DNA from: Arthrinium phaeospermum
Lineage: Eukaryota; Ascomycota; Sordariomycetes; Amphisphaeriales; Apiosporaceae
DNA: 64,000 bases
Direction: 5' to 3'
NCBI GenBank assembly: GCA_006503535.1
Contig: QYRS01000001.1
Span: forward strand, 3,596,001 to 3,660,000
The stretch's first letter is position 1; each line of letters begins with the position of its first letter. This document shows positions 10,965-23,400 of this stretch, in pieces. Under the pieces are notes generated by a model. It ran no database searches, was not told the origin of the DNA, and saw only the letters and a program-made list of their open reading frames with translations. A program made the translations under genes and the position numbers.

Positions 10965-12110
10965 CTTTTCCGGGGTGTTTACAGTAAGTACTATTACGAT
11001 GTGTGTGGACGCGACGTGGCCTCCAATGGTATTATATCGGCTTTAAAGGGTATACGTGGAGTGTAACGCGTCCGTTGGTTTGACACCGAGCTGTGTGACA
11101 ATGACGTGGTGACAAAGACCGAACCAAACCGCTTTGTAGGACGAGGAGGAATCCCGAACTATATAAGTACTCGGCACGTAACTCGCTCGACCGCCTACCG
11201 CTTGCTTGGCGGAGAAGACGACGGCGGGCGGGCGAGCGGGCGATCAATATCCAGGAACTTAAAATACGAGGTGTGATTGCTTGGCGTGACGACATATGGA
11301 CGGCAGAACCTCCTCGGCCCTCTACATACTAAAGCCAACGAACGATCCATCGGCCAGCAGCAGTGCAACCTGGTAGATGGGGCGTCGAACCACCATCTCC
11401 CAGGAATGGAGTGATTCTTCGGGAGGGGGCAAAGGCCAGACATGAGATACTTTGAGGTGGCTGGCGAGTCTCGCGCGCGGTCTGGAGATGTGGAATTCGA
11501 ATGGGTGGTTTGGCTGACTACTGGACCTGCAGAACCCCCGCCGCCTAATTACCCAACGAGGTGACATGGCGCGGATGGCATGTGCCGTTTACCAGACTTG
11601 GCCATATCCCCATGGAGCGAGGCGATGGAAAATCTTCGTTCTGGCGATGCACTGGGATACGAGATCAAGAGTCGAGAGCTTCCAGATGCGATGCATAATT
11701 AATTGATCGACTGAGCCACCCATTGGAATTGGGTTTGGTCGTCAATTTAGGGAGTAATGCACGCAGCTAAATAAAGAGGCTTGGAGAGCTCTAATGGGCG
11801 CGGCACTGAATGGCATGGCCTGTAGGTACCCGCTGTCATGGATTGGCGTTGGGTGGTTTTTGGGGACGGTTTGGGGTAGCTTACCGCTCAAGTGGTCGAA
11901 ATTGGGGTGATTGAATGGGGTGACAACGAGGATGATCATCTAGCCGCATACTGCTACGGCGGTGGAAATAAAAGCTCTTACTCACGCATTGTCGAGATAC
12001 AAAATAAGAGAAGATTTGATTACACAATTTCAATACGAACACTCGGCAAAAAAGAAATAGGATAGATGATACTAAGTTGGCAAAAACTTGAAAAAAGAGC
12101 AAAAGTTTAT
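10965..12110. other. Intergenic region upstream of the cysteine-repeat gene
   Basis: No gene recognised. It contains a minus-strand TATAAT box at 11031-11036, 67 bp before the start of the cysteine-repeat gene. The rest contains only short overlapping frames without motifs, and it becomes more AT-rich toward the tRNA. Confidence 0.5.
11031..11036 (-). promoter_or_regulatory. TATA-like box of the cysteine-repeat gene
   Basis: TATAAT on the minus strand, 67 bp upstream of the ATG at 10964. Confidence 0.35.
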
Positions 12111-12214
12111 TCCGATGCGGGGAATCGAACCCCGGGCTAGTCGGATCAGATCACGACTTCTAGAACGAACTCAGGAATGAGAGCGACTAATGTTAACCAC
12201 TACACCACATCGGA
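12111..12214 (-). tRNA. tRNA-Glu (anticodon CUC) with a 33-nt intron
   Basis: On the minus strand a complete cloverleaf is visible. The acceptor arms TCCGATG and CATCGGA pair perfectly. The D arm contains GTGTAGTGGTTAACA, and the T arm contains CCGGGGTTCGAATCCCCG. The anticodon stem AGTCG/CGACT closes a 7-nt loop with CTC at positions 34-36, decoding GAG. A 33-nt intron (12145-12177) lies one nucleotide 3' of the anticodon, the canonical site for nuclear tRNA introns. A TGAG inside the intron can pair with the anticodon, as tRNA splicing endonuclease substrates require. Sequence identity elements match fungal tRNA-Glu. Confidence 0.95.
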
Positions 12215-12675
12215 TTACTGGAGGATCATGTTTTGTTGGGAAATGACTCAGTTATCATTGATTGTATAGTATGAGCAAAGCCTAGCCTGCCGGATACCTA
12301 AGGCTTCTTTGACAAAGAACTTTCAATGGGTTGGCGACGAGAAAGCTGGCGCGAAACGGGGCGACGTCGAGCAATTCCCCGTCACTCATAAATTCATGAC
12401 CCCTATTCAATACCTACATCTCAAACGCCGTCGAGCAAGTATAATTATAATAATTTGAAATTTGGAATTTGAAAAAGGATAGAAAACAAGATTGGCAGAA
12501 GCATTCCCAACACCCAATACACCACAATCCAAACGCCATAAGCTTCCCATCCCACAAAGGAGACATTTGATATTTGAAACCCCAACCAACATAGATGTAT
12601 CCCAGTATCCGACTCCCACCTATTCTTCCTCCTTTACAGAAGGAAAACCTCGCAATATGTATCAATAAATATCCA
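12215..12675. other. Spacer between tRNA-Glu and the NRPS 3' end
   Basis: AT-rich non-coding stretch holding the 3' untranslated region of the NRPS. No further gene or repeat seen. Confidence 0.5.
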
Positions 12676-15600
12676 TCAAATAGCCAATTGCGCCACGACC
12701 TCGGCACACGTCACTTCGTTCTCCCGTCCCATCAGGCCCAGCACGCTCTTCAGGCAATCTAGCGCGCGCCGGGCGTCCCGCTCGTACACGACCGAGCTCC
12801 AGAACGAGAGCGTGACATCCAGTGTCCCGCCGCCCAGTTCCGAGACGGCGACCACGACATCGTACTGTAGGAAGGTAGGTAATTAGCAAAAGCACAAATA
12901 AGTAATAAGTGATGCCATGTATCCAAACAGGAAATGATTGACTTACTGCCATGGGGTCGGGCGAAGAGAATGCCTCAAACGTGATTTGGTGCTGCTGCTG
13001 TTGACGCTTAACACACGTTACAGCAGAAGCATCGCGACCGTCTTTTCCTTCATTGGCATCATCGCCATGGAAAGCCGCGAGAATATCCGCATCGTCAAAC
13101 TTGCGCATATTGACTAGCGTGCTGATCCGCCGATCGAGCCCGAGCCCGAGCTCCGACGGCGCGACGTGCGAGTGCGGCAGCGCCTCCAAGACGGACGCGT
13201 GGATGCCGCGCACGAAGCGCGGCAGCGACGCCGCCGCCAGGTCCGCCGCGCGGATACGCTGGGGCACGATGTTGACGAGGAAGCCCAGCGCCTCCGAGGG
13301 GATGATGGCGCGGGCGCTCGAGAGGTAGGCAAAGACGGTGTCTTGGTTGTTGGCGATGGCCCCGTCATGTGGGCACATGGCTTGGAGGACGAGACCCCAA
13401 GCCGCGTACACCGAGGAGGGCACCGTCGTCTCGTTGGCCTGGCAGAAATCGAGCAGCTTGTCGCAGCTGATCTGGCAGTGGAGTTCCTGTAAATCGGCAC
13501 GCGCCGCGGTGTTGCTGCCATCCGCAAAGGATCTGGTGAGCGGGAAGGGCCGAGGTTGGATAACGTCCATCTCAGTCTTCCAATAAGCGGTGGAGAGCTT
13601 GCGGTCCAATGACTCAATCTGAGAGACGTAATCTTGCAGCGAAGGGCCCGGTCCGAAATCGAGCGTTCCAGAGTACGCGCTGGCCAGCTCTTCGAACATG
13701 GTCATCAGTGAGAACCCGTCGGTGATGGCATGGTGTATGTCTATACGGCACAGGACTCTACCAGACGGTGTCTTGGCAATGGTGACTTGGTGCATTGGGC
13801 TGAGTTCAGTCCAAACTGACGCATGCCCCTGGTGATGGTTTTGTAAATCATCCGATTCTTCCACCTCAATGTGCGAGACTTTGGCGATGTGGTGCTTGAG
13901 GATCACTTGTCTCATGGTGTCAATGAAGACGGTGCGAAGGGCAGGGTGGCGGTCGACGACCTGTTGCCAAGCTCCATGAAGTAGCTCGGTGTCTACCTTG
14001 CGTCCTCCTACTTGTTGCGGAAGAATCTCGATAATCTGAGAAATATTATAGTAGCCGGAGCTCGGGCTGTCTTTGCAGGCTTGGAGCAGCTCTCTCTGGG
14101 AGCTAGTCGTGGGTAGGCTGACCTCCACCTCATTAGGGTCGAAGGGCGCAGGCATCTCGTCCAAGAAAGACGACTTGCCCAACGTTTCTCCGCTTCTCTC
14201 GGAGCTGGTCACGCTCTGGGTGGCGTAGGCCTCGTCCACCTTGGTCTCAGCCAGCGCAGCGATCTTGGCAATGGTTTTGTGTGTCAAGATATCTAGAACA
14301 GAGACCTGCAGGCCACTCTTGGTCGCAGCGGTGGCAAGTCTCATGGCCGAGATGGAGTCGCCGCCCAGCTTGAAGAAGCTGTCGTCGACCCCGATGTCCG
14401 TCTCTTTCACGCGGAGCACCTTGGACCAGACCCCGCGCAGGTTGCGCTCAATTGCCGTCGAGGGCTCTCGTTTGGTGGCGACGTCGTCGGCAAGAGAAAA
14501 GGTGCGAATCATCTCAGTCGGCAGGGCCGATACGAGGTCTCGGAGCGCCCTGCGGTCTCGTTTTCCAGCCAGACTAAGCGGGATCTCGCGAAGGGGAACG
14601 AAGATGGACGGCATCATGTAGGATGGTACGGACGCGGCCAAGCTGGCCCTCATGTTGCGGAGAGTCGCGTGTAGCTCCGGAGGAAACCCGGTTTCCATGC
14701 ATGCATCAGGCTCGGAGCCGACTGCCACGAACATGGCCAGTGCCAAGCCACTTCTCCCCGGCAGGGTCACGGCCTCCACTGCGAGCTGGGAGATGGAAGG
14801 AGGACAGCAGAGGCTGGCGTGGTGTTCGATCTCGCCAGTCTCGACACGCTGGCCTCTGATCTTGACTTGCGTGTCCTTTCTCCCCAGATAGTCCAAGCTC
14901 CCGTCCGGATTGTATCTCACGAGATCGCCCGTTCGGTACAGGCGCTTAGGCGCACTGAAACCGGGCCATGTGACGTTCTCCAAGAAGGCATCCGACGTGT
15001 TCTCGGGAAGCTTCAGGTAGCCTTCTGCAAGAAGTGGCCCTTCGAGCACGAGTTCACCAACAGTCCCAAGAGGCACGAGCTTGTTGGCATTGGAGGCCTC
15101 GACCACCCATGTCAGAGCGCCGCATCCGACTCCGATGTTAGCAGCCAAGTCGGTGGACTTGAGATTGGATCGCCCGACGCAGGCGACGGAGCATTCGGAG
15201 GGGCCGTAGTAGTTGTGCAGGGCCACATGATCAGCCCACACAGCGAGGTTGTCTTGCTTGACCGCTTCGCCTCCCAGGCATATCGTTTCCAAGGTTGGAA
15301 CTGCCTCGGGATACAATGTTGCTTCGAGGACCGACGGCGTCAAGTCGGCCGTGTTGACCTCCAACCTGTTGATGAAATCGGCGAGGTCGTTGAGCTTCTC
15401 GTCTTCAGTGGGCACGCAGACAGCCCCACCCCGCATTAACGAGAAGAAAATGTCGCTGAGACTGACGTCGAAAGTGTAGGATGAGAATTGTATGACGCGC
15501 GAGCCGGGACCGTATCCCATTGCGGCGCCGTAGTAGGATGCGCTGGTGCACAGCGACTGGTGTTCGAGCAGGATTCCTTTGGGCTTGCCGGTGCTGCCGC

Positions 15601-17400
15601 TGGTGAACTGGACAACAGCGACGTCACTTGGATGGGCGATTGGCAGCGCACTTAGCCTTCTTGATGCGGTCTTGCCAATGCGTGTGATTTCCTCTGGGCC
15701 GAGCGCCAGCACGGCTGCCATAGGGAGGAACTTGGGTGCGTGACGCGACGATGTGATGACAATGTCGGCATCGACATCGTCGATGATACTGTGCAAGCGG
15801 TCGATGGGGTGCTTGGGGTCCAAAGCCACGCAGGCTCCTCCGGATTTGAGGATGGCCATCATGACCACGACAGTCCAAGGAGAGGCCGCGAAGCAGTACG
15901 GGACCTTAGTACCGGGTCCAATGCCCAGAATGGCGAGGCGATGTGCCAAACGCGTCGAGAGCTCGTCGAGCTGACTGTAGGTCCAGCTGATCTCGGTGGA
16001 GCACACGGCCATGGCGTCGGGACGCGCCTTGACTTGGTCCTCGAATATCTGGTGAATGCAGCCTTGAACGGCATTAGGCTCAGTTTCATTCCACTGTTGG
16101 ATCGTGGAGATGCCAGCATCGCTGAGGATAGGTATGTTGCGCGCCGGCAGATCCAGTGCGGCTTCGGTAAAACCACCAAGCGCTTTCTCAAAACTGGTAG
16201 CCATGCTCTGGGCTTGGAAGTCCGAAACCATGTCCGTGTAGTAGCTAAGCGTGACGAATATTGACTTGTCGGACACTGCGACGCTGAGACTCAGCGGGTA
16301 CTCAGTGGGGTCATGAGCGCTGACTTGGTTGAAGTTGAGACTCCCAGATGACTCCTCGGGCGCGGACGAGGCGACCTGGTAGGACATGATGCTGTTGAAT
16401 AATGGCTGGCCAGCGAGCCGTTGCATGTCGGCCAGTGAGCAGTTCTGGTTGTCGAGGGCGTCGATGTAGTCGTTGTGGACCTGCTTGACCAAATCGGCCG
16501 TGGTGAGGCTATCCGTGAAGTCAACACGGCTTACGAGCATGTTGACGAAAAGACCAACCGCGTCGCGAATCCCGTCGACGGGTGAGTCGCGACCGGCGTT
16601 GAGGTATCCGTAGCAGACTTGGTCTGTCCCAGCGAAGTTGCGAAGCACCAGGGCCCACGCCGCCTGGAACACGTTGGCGAGAGTGACGGATCTCGCAGCG
16701 GAAAAGGCTCTCAATTGGTCAGTATGCGGGATCTCCATTTCAAGATCGCGGAGCTCTTTGATATCTCCCGAGCGTACGTCGCCGTTGACCATGCAAGGTT
16801 CAAGGCCGCCCAAGTATCCTCCCCAGTAGTCGAGGCTTGCTTGCCTATCTCGGCTCTGGAGGTATGCGACATATTGACTGTACAGTGGCCCACGCTCCGC
16901 GGAAAGGAGGCCTTCATAGGCCAGCTCCATGTCTCGAATTAGAATGCCGTTAGATGCACCATCGCCGACCGCATGATTGATAGCAATCTTGCAGTAAGTG
17001 GTGCTCGATTCTGTGGCATGGCAAATGATAAGCTGTGCTGGCGCTGTGACTTCCCATGCAAGACTGGGGTTCAGTGTCTTCGACTTGTCGAGCATTTCCA
17101 GGGCTTGCGAATTGGTCTCGCAAGTGAGCTCCACTGTCGTGTTGGGCATCGTCTTCAATACGACTTGGTTGAGGGCACTGTAATCGGACACAACAGCGAC
17201 GAACACGGTCCTCAAACTTTGATGACGGTTAACGACCGAGTTCCAGGCGGCCTTGAGCTTCTCAGTATCCACCACCTGGTTGTCGCTGCAGCTGAGTTGG
17301 TAAATGGCGTGGACGGTGTACAGTCCCGAGTCGATACTGCGGGACATCATCAAGGCCTCCTGGAGTGGCGTGGCGGGGTATATGTCTTCAACGTCCCCTA
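12676..17400 (-). other. NRPS module 6 and release domain: C6-A6-T6-C7
   Basis: C6 has INHAVGDGAS (first His is Asn). A6 has FTSGSTGKPKG and pocket residues D-V-S-L-C-G-Y-V-A-(K). T6 is KLGGDSISAM. C7, the last domain, has IHHAITDGFS with a complete catalytic motif; fungal terminal C domains of this position are known to cyclise peptides. An 82-nt intron (12946-12865, GTAAGT...CTACAG) lies near the end, after which the frame runs to the stop at 12676-12678. Confidence 0.87.
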
Positions 17401-20400
17401 CGGCGATGTGGTGCTTGGGTAGGGAGTCCTCAACAAAGCTGACAAACTCCTCATCCGCCATAGACAGGAGAGGGAAGTCGCTAACGGTCAACTCTCTAGA
17501 GTGACCTTGCAGGTCCTTGATGGCTTCCACTAGAGAATGTTCGGTGCTTGCTAGCCATTGTCGTATCTGGCTTTGATTGCGAAGACTGCGCGGCCACATC
17601 ATTGAGAAATTCAAGCGGCCATTCATCACGCCCGACGAGATCTCGAAGATCGACGAGCGCTCCAGATCAGAGCTGATATCGAGCGTGTCTGCGCCAAACT
17701 CGTCGCGGGGGACCATTTCGAAGAGCCCTTCAGCTCGTTCAAGTTGCTGGTACTGCCCGACGAAGTTCAACGTGATTTCCATGGGCCCGCTCTGGGCGAA
17801 ACGCTCTCTCCCATCGGGGTTCAAGAAGCGGGAGGCGAAGTAGGACCATCCATTCATCGGGGTGTTGCGGCGGCAGTCCTTCACCTTCCTGACGAAAGGC
17901 TTGACACCATCGTCATGATGGCTGGTAATATGCACAGGGGCCAGAGTGGTGAACCACCCCACGGTGGAGGAGATGTCAATCGAATCATCCCAGGATTCGC
18001 GACCGTGGTATTCTGTGAAGATGCTGGGCAGGTCCCGATCCCGGAAGGTGTGCGAGAAGGCATGGGTTAGAGCACCGATGAGGATATCAACAGTGTCAGT
18101 GCCCAGGACTTGGCTGCAGTTTGTCAGGAGCTGTGCCGTCAGCTCAGCACTGAGAGTAAATGAGTGTTCCTCTACCGCGCTGAATGTGTTGGCTTCAGTG
18201 AGCGGTCCCCAGTAATCCAGGGGCGGTTGTGGTGGGGTGAACGGGATCGCAGTTTCGGGTCGGATTTCCTCCGCTTTCTTCTGTTGCAGCGAAAGCCATG
18301 TCTGGAACGACAACGGCTTGCTTCTTTCTTTAAAGTTATCAGTCGTCAGATACTCCTCAAGATCGCTGAGAATTATTCGCCATGACACTAGATCGACGGC
18401 AAGATGGTGCGCGACCATGAATAAAACTTGTTTTCCGTCTTGGTCGGTGCAGATGTCAGCGGCGAACACTGGCCCATGGAAAACATCCAGGCCACTTTGG
18501 CTATCCGCCATGATTTGACCCATATCAGAAGTGGCTCCGTGGAAGGAGATTCTGCACGCCTCATCGGAATGAGGCATGATTGTCTGGACCCAGCGACCAT
18601 CTGACTTTTTCTCGAAGCGAGCCCTCAGCATGGAATGTCGAGACACCAGGTAGGAGAAAGCATCTCGCAGCTTTTCGGCATCCACCTCGCGGCTCAGGCG
18701 GACGAGGAAGCTCTGGTTAAACCGCCTGGGATCCATGGCGTCGGGGCAGATGGTGTCAATGAGCATTGTCTGAATTGGCGACAGGTCAAACGGAACGCCG
18801 ATCATCTCGTCAGCCAGTTCTGCCCGCTGACCTTCGGGCTGCGCAAGCGAGGCCAGGTGCCTGATCGTATGGCTCTGGAGCAGCTGTCTCACACTCAATA
18901 CAATGCTAGACGATTGAAGTCGGGATACCAGCTGCATTCCCGTAATTGAGTCACCTCCCAGGGCCATGAAGGTCTTGTCCAGTGGGATGTCCTCTGGTGT
19001 CAGGTTGAGAACCCGACCAATAGCTTGTTGTACAATACTCTCTGTCTTCGTCGTAGGTATCGTAGCGGCAGCGTCGTGCTTGAGAGAAAGCGCTTCAATC
19101 CTTGCGACGTCAGGATCAAGATCTTCCAGCCAGCGCTGAAGGATCTTGCGGTCGACTTTCCCAGACGAGGTGAGAGGAAGCCTGCTGATCGCAAACCAAA
19201 TGCGCGGGACCATGTACTTGGGAACCCGCGAAGGCATGGCTTCGCGCACTTCAGTGACGGCTTTGCTCATAGCTTCTTTGGTAGAGACATCTTCGATGAA
19301 CTCAAGTCTCTTTACCGAATCTGCAGTCGTGCCCGCCACGAGCGCTATGAGGGTGTTCTTGCAGGGCCCAGCTTTCGGGACAAGGGTAACGGACTGGGAC
19401 GACGGCAACATATTGAACAGATGGTTTTCGATCTCGCCCAGCTCAACCCTTTGACCATTGATCTTGACCTGGGCGTCCTTGCGACCAATGAACAGGAACG
19501 AACCATCGTCGGCATAGCGAACCAAATCACCCGTCTTGTAGAATCTCCGTGGCTCGCCGTGGCACCAAGCTGGGCCTGTAATGAACGCCGCAGCCGTCTT
19601 TTCTTCGTCATCCAGGTACCCGTTAGCTAGGATAGGCCCCTCGATCAGCATCTCGCCAACCATGCCAATAGGAGTCAGCTTGTCATGGTTGTCGGGATCC
19701 ACCACCCAAAGTCGGGCTCTTCTCGCAGGCCCGACATTCTGGGGCGTGCCCTGGGGTGTGATTTCGGTCCATGTGACAAACACCGTGGCTTCGGCTGGGC
19801 CGTAACCTTGCACCATCCGGACCTTTGAAGCCCACTTGTCGACGTCCTCCTGGAAAACGGCATCACCTCCGAGCTTGAGAGTGCGTAATGTCGGCACATC
19901 TTCCGGTTGGATCAATCGACTGACGGTCGGCGTCATGATTGTGAGTGTTACTTCAGCGTCCCGCATGGATCTCGCAAAATTGGCACCGAGTTTGTCTTCA
20001 TCAGAAGGCACCACTAATGTGGCCCCCACGGTCAGGGTCGCAAAGATGTTGTAGATTGATGCGTCAAACACATAGGACGGGAACTGGTAGACTCTGGAGT
20101 CCCGGTAAAGCCGATGCCCTCCAAGTCTAGCATCTGGGCGCTCGAACAGACTGCCCGGTGAGACATCATGACTCCTTTGCTGCGGCCAGTGCTGCCACTG
20201 GTGAAGATGACGTAGGCAAGTCTGTTGGGGTCTTTGGGAGGCAGTTGTGTCGTCTGCGTAGCTGATTGGTAGCTGGATAGTGTTTCGGCAGAGACAACCA
20301 GGGTTTGCCGGACCGATAGAGCTGGGGCTGTTTTGGAAGCCAACATGACTTTGGCGCTGGTCTGATCAACAATGTCCTGTCGGCGGTTCTCTGGGTGCTC

Positions 20401-23400
20401 GGGCTCAATTGACACAAATGCAGCCCCGGATTTCATCACTGCCAGCATGGAAACCACGGCCCATGCCGACTTCTCGAAGCATAGCGGAACAATATCCCCA
20501 GGACTGACGCCGGTGTCGATGAGCTTGTAAGCGAGATGTGTTGACAGCGACTCCAGATCAGCATATGTCATCGAGGCATCCCAGGAGTGAATCGCCTGCT
20601 TGTCTGGGTGTTCACGAGCATTCAGCTCGAATGCATCGTTCAGGGACGCCTCAACCGTGCCCGGGATATCAGCATTCCATTGATCGCAGATGGTGACGCG
20701 GTCCTCTGGGGTGAAGAAGTCCATATCGGACAGCTGACTCTCAGATTTGGCCTCGGAAAGCTGACGGATAACATGACTGAATTGGAAGAGGATGCGCTCA
20801 ACCTGGAACTTGGAGAGCAGGTGCGAGTCGAGATGTGCCAGGAGCTCCACACGACCTTCGTTTCCGATGGCGCACTCGACACTGAGTGGGAAATTATCGA
20901 ACTTGGTCAGCTCTCCGGACACGGGCACCAGCCACGGGTCGTTCTCCGATTCGCTCTTGGGCTGGATGACGAGTAGGTTGTTGAAATCGCAAGCATCTTC
21001 TGCCCCTTGGTTTAGAGTGCGAATGTTCTGGAGCCCGGCTTGCTCATATGGGATGGAATCAGCAGCTTGCTGCTGAACTTCTTGCAGGTACTTGGATATA
21101 GTCGTTGAGTTGTCGAGCTGGACCCTTACGGGGACTGTCGCAATAGTTGGTCCTACAATATGTTCGATGCCTGCGACAGGTGTGTTGCGCCCGTTCTGCG
21201 TCATCCCGAACACGACATCAGCGGTTCCGCTCAGCTTTCCAACCACCAACGCCCAAGCGGCTCGAACTATGGTAGCTTGGGTAATATCGTTATTTTGTCT
21301 GGCGGCTGGTAGTTCGATGGAATGTGACACTGATTGATCACTACTGGCTCGGTAGTCTGGGTGGGGAATTGATGGGAAGTCGGTTCGAGTATAACCATCC
21401 AGAGAGGTGCTCCAGTACTCGTCACTATCATTGACGTTCGAATTTGAGATATACCGGATGAAGTTGCTGTAAGGAGGCGTTCGAGTAGGTGCACCAGTCT
21501 GATAGGCTGCTTGCACCAAGTCGAAGAGCATGCCAGCCGACCAGCCGTCGTATGCCGCATGATGAGCAGTCCAAACGAACCAGTTCGCGGACCCATCATG
21601 GACAATGGCATATCTGGTAAGGACATCGCCTTCCGAGATGGACACTTGAGAGTCCTTCTCTAGGTAGCTTGCCAGGCTGGATTCGGCCTCGAACCAAGAT
21701 AGAGGTCGCTTGTATACGACTTGGCAGGTGCCGTTTAGCTCAGTATTGACAAGCGCTGTGCGGAGGATGGGCGTTACGGCATAAACGGCTTCCCAGGCTT
21801 GTTTGAAACGTGCCATATCGATATGGGAAGGAATTTGGAACGCCATGCGATTGACATAGGCAGTGTCGCTTGTCTGCGTGATGGCAATCAGCGCCTCCTG
21901 GAGGGGTGTTGCTGGATACGCATCTTCAACAGTATGTGTGAGCATTCCATTGATTTTCTCGACCTTGTCGATGACGCTTTGCTTGTTCGCCAGAAGCTCG
22001 AAGGGTGCCATCTCGCTTTCGGATTCAGCTGGCGCTGTTCCTGTCTTGATCTCCACCAGTGCGGCCAGCACGGAGAGCACTGGATGCGAGAACAACTGAG
22101 TCACTGAGATAGAGACGTTCTCACTGCGCATTAGCGATGCGACTCTCATCGCGGATAACGAGTCGCCTCCCAACTTGAAGAAATGGTCATCCGACGAGAT
22201 GGCGTCAGTGGGGATTCCTAGTATGGCGGCCCAGACTCCTTGCACGAACTTCTCGGCCTCGGTCGAGACTTGCTTTCCACCGGATCCTCGCAGTGAGTAC
22301 ATATCGACCCTCTCTTGAGAGAGTGACTCGGCGACCAGCAACATGGCTTTCCGGTCGGCTTTACCAGCTGCAGACTTTGGCAGGGATGTCATGGGGATGT
22401 ATAATGAGGGCACCATGTACGTCGAGACTCTTTCCGACAAATCTTTCTGTAACTTTGAGAGAGTATCTCTCAGACCGTCAGAAAAGACCGCAAGCTGCGG
22501 AGATGATGCATGGTTCTTTTCAAAGTCCGGAATACTGATGAAGGCCACCAAGCGCTGTACTGACGTCTTGTCGGTTTTGAGCACAGCAACAGCCGCCTCC
22601 GCATGCGCCGGCAGGCACTCGAGGATCTGGTGCTCGACCTCCCCGACTTCCATGCGCTGGCCGTGGATCTTGACCTGGCCGTCCTTGCGGCCGGCGTACA
22701 TGAGGTTGCCATCGTCGCGGTAGTACACCAGATCGCCGGTCTTGTAGATGCGATCGATTGCCCCAGGGGTGGTGGACCAGGCCGGCGTGGACTTGAAGGC
22801 CTCTTCCGTCTTGTCGGGGCTGTTCAGGTACCCCCTGGCTAGCGCGGGGCCGCTAAGAACGAGCTCGCCCAGTGAGCCGATGGGCGCCAGCAGGTCGTGG
22901 TTGGTGGGGTCAACCACCCAGGTCTGAGTGCCAATGGCTTTGCCAATCAACCCAGCGTCATTCGGGTTCTGTAATTTTCCAATCGAAGCAAACACTGCCG
23001 TTTCTGTTGGTCCGTAGCCGACAAGGAGATTGAGTTTATCAGACCATTTCACAATCAAGCTCTTTGGTACAGCCTCTCCCACAAGTGCCAGTGTATCCAG
23101 AGACGGGAGGTTCTCGGGCGACAAGAGCTGTACCACGGAAGGCGTGAGCATCGAGAAGTTCACCCTCATTCGTCGCATTGCGCCTTCAATGTCGGCCGAC
23201 TTTTCCTCCTCCGACGGGACGCAAACGCAGCCTCCCGACACCAACGTCGCCAGCGTCTCCGTGATGGACGCATCGAAAGAGTATGACGCGAATTGAAGAG
23301 CACGCGTCGAACTGTTCAGGCCAAGACCGGGCGCGTGTTCGGCAATGTTACTGGCAAGGGATCGGTGCTCAATGACAACACCCTTGGGCTTGCCGGTCGA

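Noticed and set aside
17744..18070. Many 100-200-codon plus-strand frames across the NRPS (this is one example)
   Set aside because: They are antisense shadows of a long GC-rich coding region and lack any domain.
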